64,000 bases of DNA from Myxococcales bacterium (GTDB lineage: Bacteria > Myxococcota_A > Polyangia > Haliangiales > Haliangiaceae), in assembly GCA_016720595.1 (NCBI GenBank), contig JADKKI010000038.1, positions 1-64,000 on the forward strand, read 5' to 3'. The translations under genes and the position numbers were made by a program. Of this stretch, positions 26,534 to 35,842 are shown piece by piece (position 1 is the first letter of the stretch; each line of letters starts with the position of its first letter). The notes beneath the pieces were generated by a model. The model was given only the letters and a program-made list of their open reading frames with translations, was not told where the DNA came from and did not search any database.

Positions 26534-28026
26534 GTGCCCGAACAACGCTCGACCGACGGCCTGGACATGTACGGCGGCTCGCTCGCGCTACTGACCGACT
26601 TGTACCAGCTGACGATGGCTTGCGGCTACTGGAAGGGTGGTCACAGCGAGCGGGAGAGCGTGTTTCACCTGACCTATCGCCGGCCCCCGTTCGGCGGTGG
26701 GTATGCGATCGCCGCGGGCATCGCGCCGGCCCTCGCGTTCCTCGAGCGGTTCCGGTTCACCCCCGATGACCTCGCGTTCCTCGCCACGCTCGAAGACGCG
26801 ACCAAGGGCCCGCTGTTTCCGCAGGGCTTCCTCGACTACCTCGGCGCGATGAAGTTCACGTGCACCGTCGATGCGATTCCCGAGGGCAGCCTCGTGTTCC
26901 CGCACGAGCCGATCCTGCGCGTGCGCGGGCCGATCCTCCAGGCCCAGCTGGTCGAGACCGCCCTCCTCGATATCATCAACTTCCAGACCCTGATCGCCAC
27001 CAAGGCATCGCGGGTCGTGGCCGCCGCGAAGGGCGCGCCCGTGCTCGAGTTCGGCCTGCGCAGGGCGCAGGGGATCGATGGTGGGCTCGCGGCCTCACGC
27101 GCGGCGTACATCGGTGGGTGCATCGCCACCTCGAACGTCCTCGCCGGCAAGCTGTTCGGGATCCCGGTGCGCGGCACCCACGCCCACAGCTGGGTGATGT
27201 TCCACGGCGACGAGCTCGCGGCGTTCCGCGCCTACGCCGACGCGATGCCAGGGAACTGCACGTTCCTCGTCGATACCTATGACACCCTGGATGGCGTGGC
27301 CCATGCGATCGAGGTCGGGCGCGAGCTGCGGGCCAAGGGCTATGCTCTCGCCGGGATCCGGCTCGATTCGGGCGACCTCGCGCACCTCTCGATCGAGGCG
27401 CGCCGGATGCTCGATGCGGCGGGGTTCCCCGATGCGAAGGTCGTCGCATCGAACGATCTCGACGAGCACGTGATCGCCAGCCTGTTCGATCAGGGTGCGA
27501 AGATCGACGTGTTCGGCGTGGGGACCAAGCTGGTCACGGCGTTCGATCAGCCCGCGCTCGGTGGCGTCTACAAGCTCGGCGCGTATCGCGGAGAGGACGG
27601 CGCGTGGCGCGAGGCGATCAAGCTCAGCGAACAGCCGATCAAGATCTCGAACCCGGGCATCCTCCAGGTCCGCCGGCTGCGACGCGGCGGCGAGCTGGTC
27701 GGCGACGTCATCTATGATGCGGAGCACGGCCTGGCGGGCGCCACCCTCCACGACATCGAGGATCCGCTGCGGACCCCGGTGACGCCGGCGTTCGATGCGA
27801 GTGCCGATCTGCTGGTGACGATGATGGAGCGCGGCGTCCGCACCGGAGGCGCCGAAGATCTCGCCACCTGCCGCGCGCGCGCCGCCGCGGACCTCGCCGC
27901 GCTGTCGCCGCGCACCCGCCGGTTCCTGAACCCGCAGCCCTATCCCGTGGGCCTCGACGCGCACGTCCACGGGCGCAAGCAACAGCTGATCGCGGCCGCG
28001 CGCCAGGCCACCACGGAGCACAACCG

Positions 28027-28030
<4 letters not shown>
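26534..28030 (+). CDS. pncB: Nicotinate phosphoribosyltransferase
   Basis: PncB joins nicotinate and PRPP to make nicotinate mononucleotide in the Preiss-Handler salvage path. The 498-aa protein shows the family start [57 protein letters not shown], the GTHAHSWVM block with the active-site His, and [21 protein letters not shown] keep GTG 26534 because TACACT lies 6 nt before it; ATG 26567 is an alternative. It heads the operon pncB-prs-nadE-nrtR, with its stop overlapping the prs ATG (ATGA). Confidence 0.93.
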
Positions 28031-28947
<917 letters not shown>

Positions 28948-28953
28948 GTCGTC

Positions 28954-30996
28954 ATGAGACTCGTCAAGGTCGCCGTCGCCTGTGTCAACCAGACCCCCTT
29001 TGCGTGGGACGAGAACTTCGTCCACCTCAAGATGGCGATCGAGCACGCGCGCGCCGAGGGCGCCTCGCTGCTCTGTCTCCCCGAGCTCGCGATCACCGGC
29101 TACGGCTGTGAGGACGCGTTCTTCATGGACGGCCTGCAGGACACCGCGTTCTCGCAGCTCGAGGCCCTCGCGCCGCTGACCCACGGCATGGTGGTCGCGG
29201 TCGGCTTGCCGATCTATCACGAGAAGGCGCTGTACAACGCCGCGGCCCTGCTCGCCGATGGGCGGATCGTCGGCTTCGCTGCCAAGCAGTTCCTCGCCGG
29301 CGACGGCATCCACTACGAGCCGCGCTGGTTCAAGGCGTGGCCCGCGGGTGAGGTCGACACGCTCGAGCGCACCGGGGCGGATGGCACGACCCGTCGGTTT
29401 CCGATCGGCGATCTGCTGTTCGATATCGGCGATATCCGGATCGGCTTCGAGATCTGCGAGGACGCCTGGGTCGCCAATCGCCCGGGCACCGATCTCGCGC
29501 TGCGCGGCGCGGACATCCTGTGCAATCCCTCGGCGAGCCACTTCGCGTTCGGCAAGTTCGCGGTGCGGCAGCGGTTCGTGGTGGAGGGCTCGCGCGCCTA
29601 TGGCGTGGCGTACCTGTACGCGAACCTGCTCGGAAACGAGGCCGGCCGGATCGTCTACGACGGCGGCAGCATGATCGCCTCGGGGGGCGAGTTGCTGGCG
29701 CGCGGCAAGCGGTTCTCGTTCCACGACGTGGAGCTGTCGACCGCGATCGTCGACATCGATGGCAATCGCCGCGAGCAGGCGCGCCGGGGCAGTCACCGTC
29801 CGCGCCACGACGCCGAGGATCAGGTGGTGGAGTTCCCGTTCGTGTGGCCGGAGCGCAAGCCCGAGAAGCCGCCGAAGACCACCCTGTCGTGGGAGGACCG
29901 GGCGAGCGTCCGCGAGGAGGAGTTCGCCCGCGCGATCGCCCTCGGCCTGTGGGACTACCTCCGCAAGAGTCGGGCGCAGGGCTACGTGGTCTCGCTGTCC
30001 GGAGGCGCGGACTCTGCGGCGTGCGCGATCCTCGTCGCGCTGTCGGTGCAGATGGCGTTCGGCGAGCTCGGGCCCGGGGGCGTGCGGCAGCACCTGCCCA
30101 CGATCCGGCGGCTCCACGACGTGCTCGAGCAGGGCGGCGGCGCGAACGCGGCGGTCGGTGCGCTGCTGTCGTGCGCCTATCAGCCCACGGAGAACTCGGG
30201 CCCGGTCACGCGCCACGCCGCCGAGATGATCGCCAAGGCCGTCGGCTCGGAGTTCCACATCATCGACGTGGACGTCCAGTACAAGGCGTACATCCACTCG
30301 CTCGAGAAGGCGCTGGGGCGCAAGCTGACCTGGGAGCAGGATGATCTGACGCTGCAGAACATCCAGGCCCGCGTGCGCGCGCCCTCGATCTGGATGCTCG
30401 CCAACCTGCGCGGTGCCGTGCTGCTCACCACCTCCAACCGCTCGGAGGCCGCCGTCGGCTACGCCACGATGGACGGCGACACCGCGGGTGGGCTCGCCCC
30501 GCTCGGTGGCATCGACAAGACCTACCTGCGCCAGTGGCTGGTGTGGATGGAGACCAAGGGGCCGGTCGGGCACGACCCGATCCCGACGTTGCGCCTGATC
30601 AACGCGCAGCAGCCCACCGCCGAGCTGCGCCCTGCCTCCGCGAACAAGGACGGCAAGGCCCAGACCGACGAGGCCGATCTGATGCCGTACGATTTCCTCG
30701 AGGCCGTCGAGGACTCCGCGATCCGCGACAAGCACACGCCCGTGGAGGTGCTGCAGGAGCTGTTGCCGCGCTATGCGGAGTACTCGCCCGTGCAGATCGC
30801 GGTGTGGATCGAGCGGTTCTTCCGGCTGTGGTGCCGGAACCAGTGGAAACGCGAGCGCATGGCACCCGCGTTTCATCTCGATGATCGCAACGTCGACCCG
30901 CGCTCCTGGTGCCGGTTCCCGATCGTCTCGGGCGGCTTCGAGCGCGAGCTCGCGGAGCTGCGCAGCTATGTCGCCTCGGGAGCCGCGGACCGATGA
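28954..30996 (+). CDS. nadE: Glutamine-dependent NAD+ synthetase
   Basis: It amidates nicotinate adenine dinucleotide to NAD+ with ATP, taking ammonia from glutamine. The 680-aa protein has two domains. The N-terminal nitrilase-like amidase carries the Glu-Lys-Cys triad in [31 protein letters not shown] and [10 protein letters not shown]. The C-terminal synthetase carries the P-loop [14 protein letters not shown] (about residue 347), [20 protein letters not shown] and [17 protein letters not shown]. It belongs to the long two-domain form, so it does not depend on free ammonia. It sits third in the operon, and its stop overlaps the nrtR start (ATGA). Confidence 0.95.
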   Translation: MRLVKVAVACVNQTPFAWDENFVHLKMAIEHARAEGASLLCLPELAITGYGCEDAFFMDGLQDTAFSQLEALAPLTHGMVVAVGLPIYHEKALYNAAALLADGRIVGFAAKQFLAGDGIHYEPRWFKAWPAGEVDTLERTGADGTTRRFPIGDLLFDIGDIRIGFEICEDAWVANRPGTDLALRGADILCNPSASHFAFGKFAVRQRFVVEGSRAYGVAYLYANLLGNEAGRIVYDGGSMIASGGELLARGKRFSFHDVELSTAIVDIDGNRREQARRGSHRPRHDAEDQVVEFPFVWPERKPEKPPKTTLSWEDRASVREEEFARAIALGLWDYLRKSRAQGYVVSLSGGADSAACAILVALSVQMAFGELGPGGVRQHLPTIRRLHDVLEQGGGANAAVGALLSCAYQPTENSGPVTRHAAEMIAKAVGSEFHIIDVDVQYKAYIHSLEKALGRKLTWEQDDLTLQNIQARVRAPSIWMLANLRGAVLLTTSNRSEAAVGYATMDGDTAGGLAPLGGIDKTYLRQWLVWMETKGPVGHDPIPTLRLINAQQPTAELRPASANKDGKAQTDEADLMPYDFLEAVEDSAIRDKHTPVEVLQELLPRYAEYSPVQIAVWIERFFRLWCRNQWKRERMAPAFHLDDRNVDPRSWCRFPIVSGGFERELAELRSYVASGAADR

Positions 30997-31682
30997 GCCA
31001 CTCGTACGAGTATCCCCGGGCGGCGCTGACCGTGGACTGTGTGGTGTTCGGGCTCGACGAGCACGACCTCAAGGTGCTGCTGATCCAGCGCAAACTGGTG
31101 CCGTTCCAGCACGCGTGGGCACTGCCGGGCGGCTTCGTTCGCGTAGACGAGACGATCGATGCCGCCGCGCGGCGCGAGCTCGAAGAGGAGGCGGGCGTCA
31201 CCGACGTCTACCTCGAGCAGCTCTACACGTTCGGCACCCTCGATCGCGATCCGCGCGAGCGCGTGGTCACCGTGGCGTACTACGCGCTCGCCAAGCTCAG
31301 CGATCACCGGATCCGCGCGGCGACCGATGCGATGGGCGTGGGCTGGTTCGCGCTCGACGATCTCCCGAAGCTCGCGTTCGATCACTCGGAGATCGTGGCG
31401 CGCGCTCACGAACGCCTCCGCGGCAAGGTCCGCTATGCGCCGGTGGGGTTCGAGCTGTTGCCGCCGCGGTTCTCGCTGACCCAGCTGCAGCGGCTCTACG
31501 AGATCATCCTCGGCACCGAGCTCGACAAGCGGAACTTCCGGAAGAAGATCCTCTCGCTCGACCTGGTCGTCGAGACCGACGAGGTCGAGCAGGGCGTACG
31601 GCACCGCGCGGCGCGCCTCTATCGCTTCGATCGGCGCAAGTACGACCGGCTGGCGAAGCAGGGCTTCGAGCTCTCGATCTAG
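30993..31682 (+). CDS. nrtR: NrtR-type Nudix transcriptional regulator
   Basis: The 229-aa product has an N-terminal Nudix domain (about 10-135) and a C-terminal winged helix-turn-helix (about 150-225: [20 protein letters not shown], then RNFRKKIL). This is the architecture of NrtR, a repressor of NAD genes that responds to ADP-ribose. The Nudix box [23 protein letters not shown] fits G-x5-E-x7-REUXEEXGU exactly, so hydrolysis may be retained; many NrtRs have a degenerate box. It is the last gene of pncB-prs-nadE-nrtR, which implies autoregulation through the dyad at 26510-26528. Confidence 0.88.
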   Translation: MSHSYEYPRAALTVDCVVFGLDEHDLKVLLIQRKLVPFQHAWALPGGFVRVDETIDAAARRELEEEAGVTDVYLEQLYTFGTLDRDPRERVVTVAYYALAKLSDHRIRAATDAMGVGWFALDDLPKLAFDHSEIVARAHERLRGKVRYAPVGFELLPPRFSLTQLQRLYEIILGTELDKRNFRKKILSLDLVVETDEVEQGVRHRAARLYRFDRRKYDRLAKQGFELSI

Positions 31683-31747
31683 GAGCTGTCGCGCAATATC
31701 GGGCCCCGTTCGTTGAAATCGGAGGGAGGGCCGCCGATCCTGCCGGG

Positions 31748-32821
31748 ATGAGACCGTGTTTGCTCGTCTCCTTCGGCGTGGTCCTCGGCCTCGGGTGTGG
31801 CTCCACCTCGGTCAGGACCATCGGCACCCAGCGCTACTACGGATACACCTCGACGGCCACCGCGTCGCTCGATCGCGAGGCGCCGCCGGACGCACCCCCG
31901 AAGGCCACGGAGGCGATCAAGAAGTTCAAGCGGGTGGCCTTCGTGCCGCCGGATACCTGCCTCGACATGCGCGCGGCCGATACGTCGAGCACGGTCGACA
32001 AGCGCGTGATCCGCATGCAGTGCGGCGTCACGATGTCGGAGCTCGAGCGCGAGGCCGAGAAGGTCGGCTTCGACGTGGTGACCTGGCAATCGCTGAAGGG
32101 CGCGAGCAAGCCGCTCGATCAGGCCAAGGAGCAGAAGATCGATCTGCTGTTCGAGGTCAACGAGCTCGACGTGATCGAGGAGTTCGATCGCGCGGAATCG
32201 AGTGAGTTCCGTTACTTCATCGGCGAGGGCAACCAGCCGCTGAAGCCGCTGCAGGTCACCGCGCAGGACAACGCCGCCTGCAAGGCGTACCACGCGAAGA
32301 ACGCGCCGAAGATCAGCGGCATGACGAGCGTGCTCGATCTCAAGATGGTGCAGGTCTCCACCGGCTCGGTGCTGTGGAGCTATCGCCACGTCGAGAACAC
32401 GCAGGCCGATGACGCCTCGTCGCTGATCCGGTTCCAGGTCAACGCGCGTCAGCAGTACACGACGCGGCGCCCGTGGTGGCCGTGGCTGATCATCGCCGCG
32501 GGGATCGGTATCGCTGGCGGCGCGCAGCAGCCGGCGATCGGTGCCGGGGTTGCGGCGGCGGGTGTGGTCGCGCTGCTGGTGATGGGGAAGAGCACGAACA
32601 AGGATGGCGGCCCGGAGTACGAGGGCGTGTCGCAGGTGCTGTGCCGACGCCCGCACGTGGTGGATGCCCCGGTCCCGAGTGGGCCTCCACGCGAGGTGCG
32701 CTCGGATACGTTCCGCGAGGACACCCGGCACGACGCCCGCGATGCCACCGAGGAGAAGCGGCGCACGCTGATCAAGGCCTCGGTCCAGATCTTCATGAAG
32801 CAGCTCACGGCCGTGCGCTGA
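31748..32821 (+). CDS. Lipoprotein with internal membrane/glycine-zipper segment
   Basis: The 357-aa product starts at ATG 31748; the frame is open upstream only as a shadow of nrtR. The signal is MRPCLLVSFGVVLGLGC, Cys at 17. The middle part (FKRVAFVPPDTCLD, SELEREAEKVGFDVVTWQSL, KIDLLFEVNEL, DLKMVQVSTGSVLWSYRHV) resembles the GNA1162/DUF799 or CsgG-like lipoproteins in which a 'tG.vlWs' strand is typical. A hydrophobic hairpin follows (WWPWLIIAAGIGIAGGAQQ ... GVAAAGVVALLVMG). Its role in the envelope is unknown. The gap to pncA is 7 bp, so they are probably co-transcribed. Confidence 0.7.
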   Translation: MRPCLLVSFGVVLGLGCGSTSVRTIGTQRYYGYTSTATASLDREAPPDAPPKATEAIKKFKRVAFVPPDTCLDMRAADTSSTVDKRVIRMQCGVTMSELEREAEKVGFDVVTWQSLKGASKPLDQAKEQKIDLLFEVNELDVIEEFDRAESSEFRYFIGEGNQPLKPLQVTAQDNAACKAYHAKNAPKISGMTSVLDLKMVQVSTGSVLWSYRHVENTQADDASSLIRFQVNARQQYTTRRPWWPWLIIAAGIGIAGGAQQPAIGAGVAAAGVVALLVMGKSTNKDGGPEYEGVSQVLCRRPHVVDAPVPSGPPREVRSDTFREDTRHDARDATEEKRRTLIKASVQIFMKQLTAVR

Positions 32822-32828
32822 GCCGTTC

Positions 32829-33446
32829 ATGCGCGCCCTGATCCTCGTCGACCTCCAGTACGACTTCTGCCCGGGTGGGGCCCTCGCGGTGGCACGCGGT
32901 GACGAGACCATCGCCGTCGCCAATCGGCTGATGCCGCACTTCAGCACCGTCGTCGCCACGCAGGACTGGCACCCCGCCGCCCACAAGAGCTTCGCGGTGA
33001 ACAATCCGGGCACCCAGGTGGGCGATCTGATCGATCTCGGTGGCGTGCGGCAGGTGATGTGGCCCGCGCACTGCGTGCAAGGCTCGCGGGGCGCCGAGCT
33101 GCATCACGACCTCGATCGGACGAAGGTCACGCAGGTGTTCCAGAAGGGCACCGATCCGCAGATCGACAGCTACAGCGGCTTCTTCGACAACGGCCACGCC
33201 AAGGCCACCGGTCTCGGGCCGTGGCTGAACGAGCGCTGGGTCAAGCAGCTCTACATCCTCGGCCTCGCCACGGACTACTGCGTGAAGTTCACCGCCCTCG
33301 ATGCGCGCCAGCTCGGCTTCGACGTCTGGCTCGTCGAGGACGGCTGCCGCGCCGTCGATCTCAAGCCGGGAGATGGCGAGCGGGCGATCGCCGAGCTCAA
33401 GGGGGCGGGGGTGGCGATCGTCGATAGTGGATCGATCGGCGCGTGA
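32829..33446 (+). CDS. pncA: Nicotinamidase
   Basis: PncA hydrolyses nicotinamide to nicotinate and ammonia, feeding PncB. The 205-aa isochorismatase-fold protein carries the catalytic triad Asp in LILVDLQYDFCPGGAL, Lys in VFQKGTDPQIDSYSGFF and Cys in LGLATDYCVKFTALDA, and the metal site TQDWHPAAHKSF. The length is typical. It lies 1.1 kb downstream of nrtR, after a lipoprotein gene on the same strand; no second copy of the NrtR-like dyad is seen directly upstream. Confidence 0.93.
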   Translation: MRALILVDLQYDFCPGGALAVARGDETIAVANRLMPHFSTVVATQDWHPAAHKSFAVNNPGTQVGDLIDLGGVRQVMWPAHCVQGSRGAELHHDLDRTKVTQVFQKGTDPQIDSYSGFFDNGHAKATGLGPWLNERWVKQLYILGLATDYCVKFTALDARQLGFDVWLVEDGCRAVDLKPGDGERAIAELKGAGVAIVDSGSIGA

Positions 33447-33468
33447 TCACTCGGCATTGTTCCTCGCT

Positions 33469-33491
33469 AACAGTTCGGCCGTCTGTATCGT
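33469..33491 (+). promoter_or_regulatory. ECF-type promoter AAC-N17-CGT
   Basis: AAC at 33469-33471 and CGT at 33489-33491, 17 bp apart, lie about 60 bp before the ECF sigma start. ECF factors typically recognise AAC and CGT-like boxes at this spacing and activate their own gene, so autoregulation is likely. Confidence 0.35.
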
Positions 33492-33549
33492 CTTCGTAAG
33501 CGTTGCGATCCGCCGGTGCGCCGGCCCGGTCGACGCCCGTTGCACGGTC

Positions 33550-34119
33550 ATGCTGACCCACCTCGTCCTCACCATCGCTGCCTACATCGCGCCCGTGCAG
33601 GAGCTGCCGGCGGTGGTGATCGCGGCGCGGCGTGGAGATCGCGCGGCGTTCGCCGAGCTGTACAAGCGATTCTCGCGTGCGGTCCATGGCGTGGTGCTCG
33701 CCCGGGTGCGCTATGGCGATGCCGCGGACGTGGTGCAGGATGTGTTCGCGATCGCCCTCGAGCGGCTGCCGCAGCTGGGTGAGGTGGCCGCGTTCCCGGG
33801 GTGGCTGCTCGCGATCGCCCGCAATCGGGCGATCGATCACGTGCGCGGTCAGAAGCCCACGGACGAGCTGACCGATGTGGGCGGCGAGGTGCCCCGCTCG
33901 GCGGAGGTGGCGCAGGTCCTGGTGGCGCTGCGCGCGCTGCCCGAGGCGTACCAGGAGACGCTGATCCTCCGGCTCGTCGAGGGCATGACCGGGCCCGAGA
34001 TCGCGGAGCAGACGGGGTTGTCGCCCGGGTCGGTGCGCGTCAACCTCCACCGCGGCATGAAGCTCTTGCGCGAGAAGCTCGGGATCACGAGCGAGGAGGC
34101 GGATGAGCGAGCCGGATGA
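33550..34119 (+). CDS. ECF sigma factor
   Basis: The 189-aa product starts at ATG 33550. Region 2: DRAAFAELYKRFSRAVHGVV ... DAADVVQDVFAIALERLPQL and FPGWLLAIARNRAIDHVRGQ. Region 4: LRALPEAYQETLILRLVEGM and the helix-turn-helix TGPEIAEQTGLSPGSVRVNL. It directs RNA polymerase to stress or envelope genes. Its end overlaps by 17 nt the start of a FecR-domain protein that is presumably its anti-sigma factor. A plausible AAC-N17-CGT promoter is upstream. Confidence 0.9.
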   Translation: MLTHLVLTIAAYIAPVQELPAVVIAARRGDRAAFAELYKRFSRAVHGVVLARVRYGDAADVVQDVFAIALERLPQLGEVAAFPGWLLAIARNRAIDHVRGQKPTDELTDVGGEVPRSAEVAQVLVALRALPEAYQETLILRLVEGMTGPEIAEQTGLSPGSVRVNLHRGMKLLREKLGITSEEADERAG

Positions 34120-35143
34120 CTATCTGTGGGACCGCTCGGGTCCCGCCGATCCAGAGGTCCAGCGCCTCGAGCAGCTGCTCGCGCCGCTCGCCCACGATCG
34201 TCCGCTCGACGAGGTCCGGCTCCGCCGCAGGCACGGCCGTGCACCCTGGATCGTGGGTGGCGTGGTCGCGCTCGCGGCCGCGGCAGCGCTGGTGATCTAC
34301 CTGCGGTCGTCTCCGAAGGCCGCGTGTAGCGGGGACACGGGCTTCGCGTTCACCGCGCGCGGCGGCTCGGTCGTGTGTGAGAGCGGCACGGTCGCGCGCG
34401 GCGTGCTGCCGGTGGGCGGGATCCTCGATACGGGCGCGGCGAGCGTCGATCTCGCGATCGCCGACATCGGCACGGCGGAGCTGTTCGCCAACACGCGGGT
34501 GCGGCTCGATCGCAGCGAGCCCGGCAAGCGGCAGCTCCACCTCGAGCGCGGTCGCATGCACGCGAAGGTCACGGCCCCGCCGCGGATCTTCGCGGTCACC
34601 ACACCGAGTACCGGCGTCACCGATCTCGGCTGCGAGTACACGATCGAGATCGACGCGCACGGCAAGGGCACGATCGAGGTGCAGTCCGGCAAGGTCGAGC
34701 TCGAGACCTCGGCGCACGCATTGATCGTGGCACCCGCGGGCACGTCCGCGCGCATGCTCGAGGGGCGCAAGCCGAGCGTCCCGGTGGCCACCGGTGCGAG
34801 CGCCGCGTTGCGCGCCGCGGTGAGCGAGTTCGAACAGGGAGTGCCAGGTGCGCTCGAGCGCGTGCTGGCCGCGGCCGGCACGGGCGATGCGATCACGCTC
34901 GCGAATCTCGCGGTGCTGGTGCCCGCGGACAGCTCGAGTCAGCCGGCGTGCGGCGCGCCGTGCACCGATCGCGAGCTCGTGCTGACCCGTCTCTCCGAGC
35001 TCAGCCCGCCGCTCGAGGGGATCACCGTGCACGGTGCGGTCGCCGATCCCGCCGTCCTCGAGCGCTGGCGCGAGGCCGTGGTGATCGATCACCTCGTGCT
35101 GCACGAGGAAGCCGGCGGGGCGAAGCAGCCCCAGAAGCGGTAG
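34103..35143 (+). CDS. FecR-domain membrane protein, probable anti-sigma factor
   Basis: The 346-aa product has a cytoplasmic N-terminus of about 48 aa (DYLWDRSGPADPEVQRLEQL, typical of FecR-like proteins in myxobacteria), one membrane helix (WIVGGVVALAAAAALVIYL), and a periplasmic FecR beta-helix domain (GDTGFAFTARGGSV, LPVGGILDTG, TRVRLDRSEPGKRQLHLERG, FAVTTPSTGVTDLGCEYTI). The C-terminal 100 residues are unrecognised. It overlaps the sigma gene by 17 nt, so the pair is translationally coupled; the likely job is to hold or activate the sigma factor in response to an envelope signal. Confidence 0.82.
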   Translation: MSEPDDYLWDRSGPADPEVQRLEQLLAPLAHDRPLDEVRLRRRHGRAPWIVGGVVALAAAAALVIYLRSSPKAACSGDTGFAFTARGGSVVCESGTVARGVLPVGGILDTGAASVDLAIADIGTAELFANTRVRLDRSEPGKRQLHLERGRMHAKVTAPPRIFAVTTPSTGVTDLGCEYTIEIDAHGKGTIEVQSGKVELETSAHALIVAPAGTSARMLEGRKPSVPVATGASAALRAAVSEFEQGVPGALERVLAAAGTGDAITLANLAVLVPADSSSQPACGAPCTDRELVLTRLSELSPPLEGITVHGAVADPAVLERWREAVVIDHLVLHEEAGGAKQPQKR

Positions 35144-35242
35144 CTCGCGCGCACGGCGTGCTCCGGCGCACGGGAGGAGGTCGCCAACCCCGCGCGGCCG
35201 CATGGTCGAGCGCGTGGCACGTCCGATGCTCGGAACTCGGTC

Positions 35243-35500
35243 ATGTCCATCCTCATGACGCTCATCATCGGTCTTGTCGTCGGCGGTCTCGCCAAGCTCG
35301 TCATGCCGGGTAAGGACCCGGGTGGCATCCTGATCACGATGTTGCTCGGTGTCGCCGGTGCGTTCATCGCCGGCTTCCTCGGGCACTCGCTGGGCTGGTA
35401 CCAGGTCGGTGAGGGTCCGGGCATCCTCGGCTCGATCATCGGCGCGCTGGTGCTGCTCGGGATCTACCGGCTCACCACCGGCCGCAAGGTGGCCGCATGA
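35243..35500 (+). CDS. GlsB/YeaQ/YmgE-family small membrane protein
   Basis: The 85-aa product has three hydrophobic helices: MTLIIGLVVGGLAKLVMPGK, GGILITMLLGVAGAFIAGFL and GILGSIIGALVLLGIYRL. The G-rich pattern 'GGLAKLVMPGKDPGG' is the hallmark of the transglycosylase-associated (GlsB/YeaQ) family of general-stress inner-membrane proteins. Its stop overlaps the next start by 4 nt. Confidence 0.9.
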   Translation: MSILMTLIIGLVVGGLAKLVMPGKDPGGILITMLLGVAGAFIAGFLGHSLGWYQVGEGPGILGSIIGALVLLGIYRLTTGRKVAA

Positions 35501-35727
35501 GCGAAGACGTCCAACGCAAGCCCGACGGCGTTCCACACACCGTGGTGGGCCTCACCGCGTTCTTCTCGGTGCTACTCGCGATGCTCGTCGGCATCATGTT
35601 CGTGAGCGGCGGCACCTTCGTGAAGGGTGCGGCGGTGGTGCTCGTGATCGCCGCGATCCCGGCGCTCGTGGGCGCGCTCCGCGGCAAGGCCGAGCGGGAT
35701 CGCGATCACGTGCATCCGTCGCGGTGA
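35497..35727 (+). CDS. Small two-helix membrane protein
   Basis: The 76-aa product has two hydrophobic segments (VVGLTAFFSVLLAMLVGIMF and GAAVVLVIAAIPALVGALRG) between a polar N-terminus and a basic tail. Its ATG overlaps the stop of the GlsB-family gene (ATGA), so it probably works with that protein. I do not recognise the family. Confidence 0.75.
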   Translation: MSEDVQRKPDGVPHTVVGLTAFFSVLLAMLVGIMFVSGGTFVKGAAVVLVIAAIPALVGALRGKAERDRDHVHPSR

Positions 35728-35842
35728 ACGCGGTGGTGTGCGAGCTGGGCGTGCGCGCCCGCGCATGGGCGCCTGCGCTCGGCCCTGCGTCGGCGTTTCG
35801 CCTAGTTGCGGCGGTCTCGATCTTGCGGTCGCCACGGGGACG

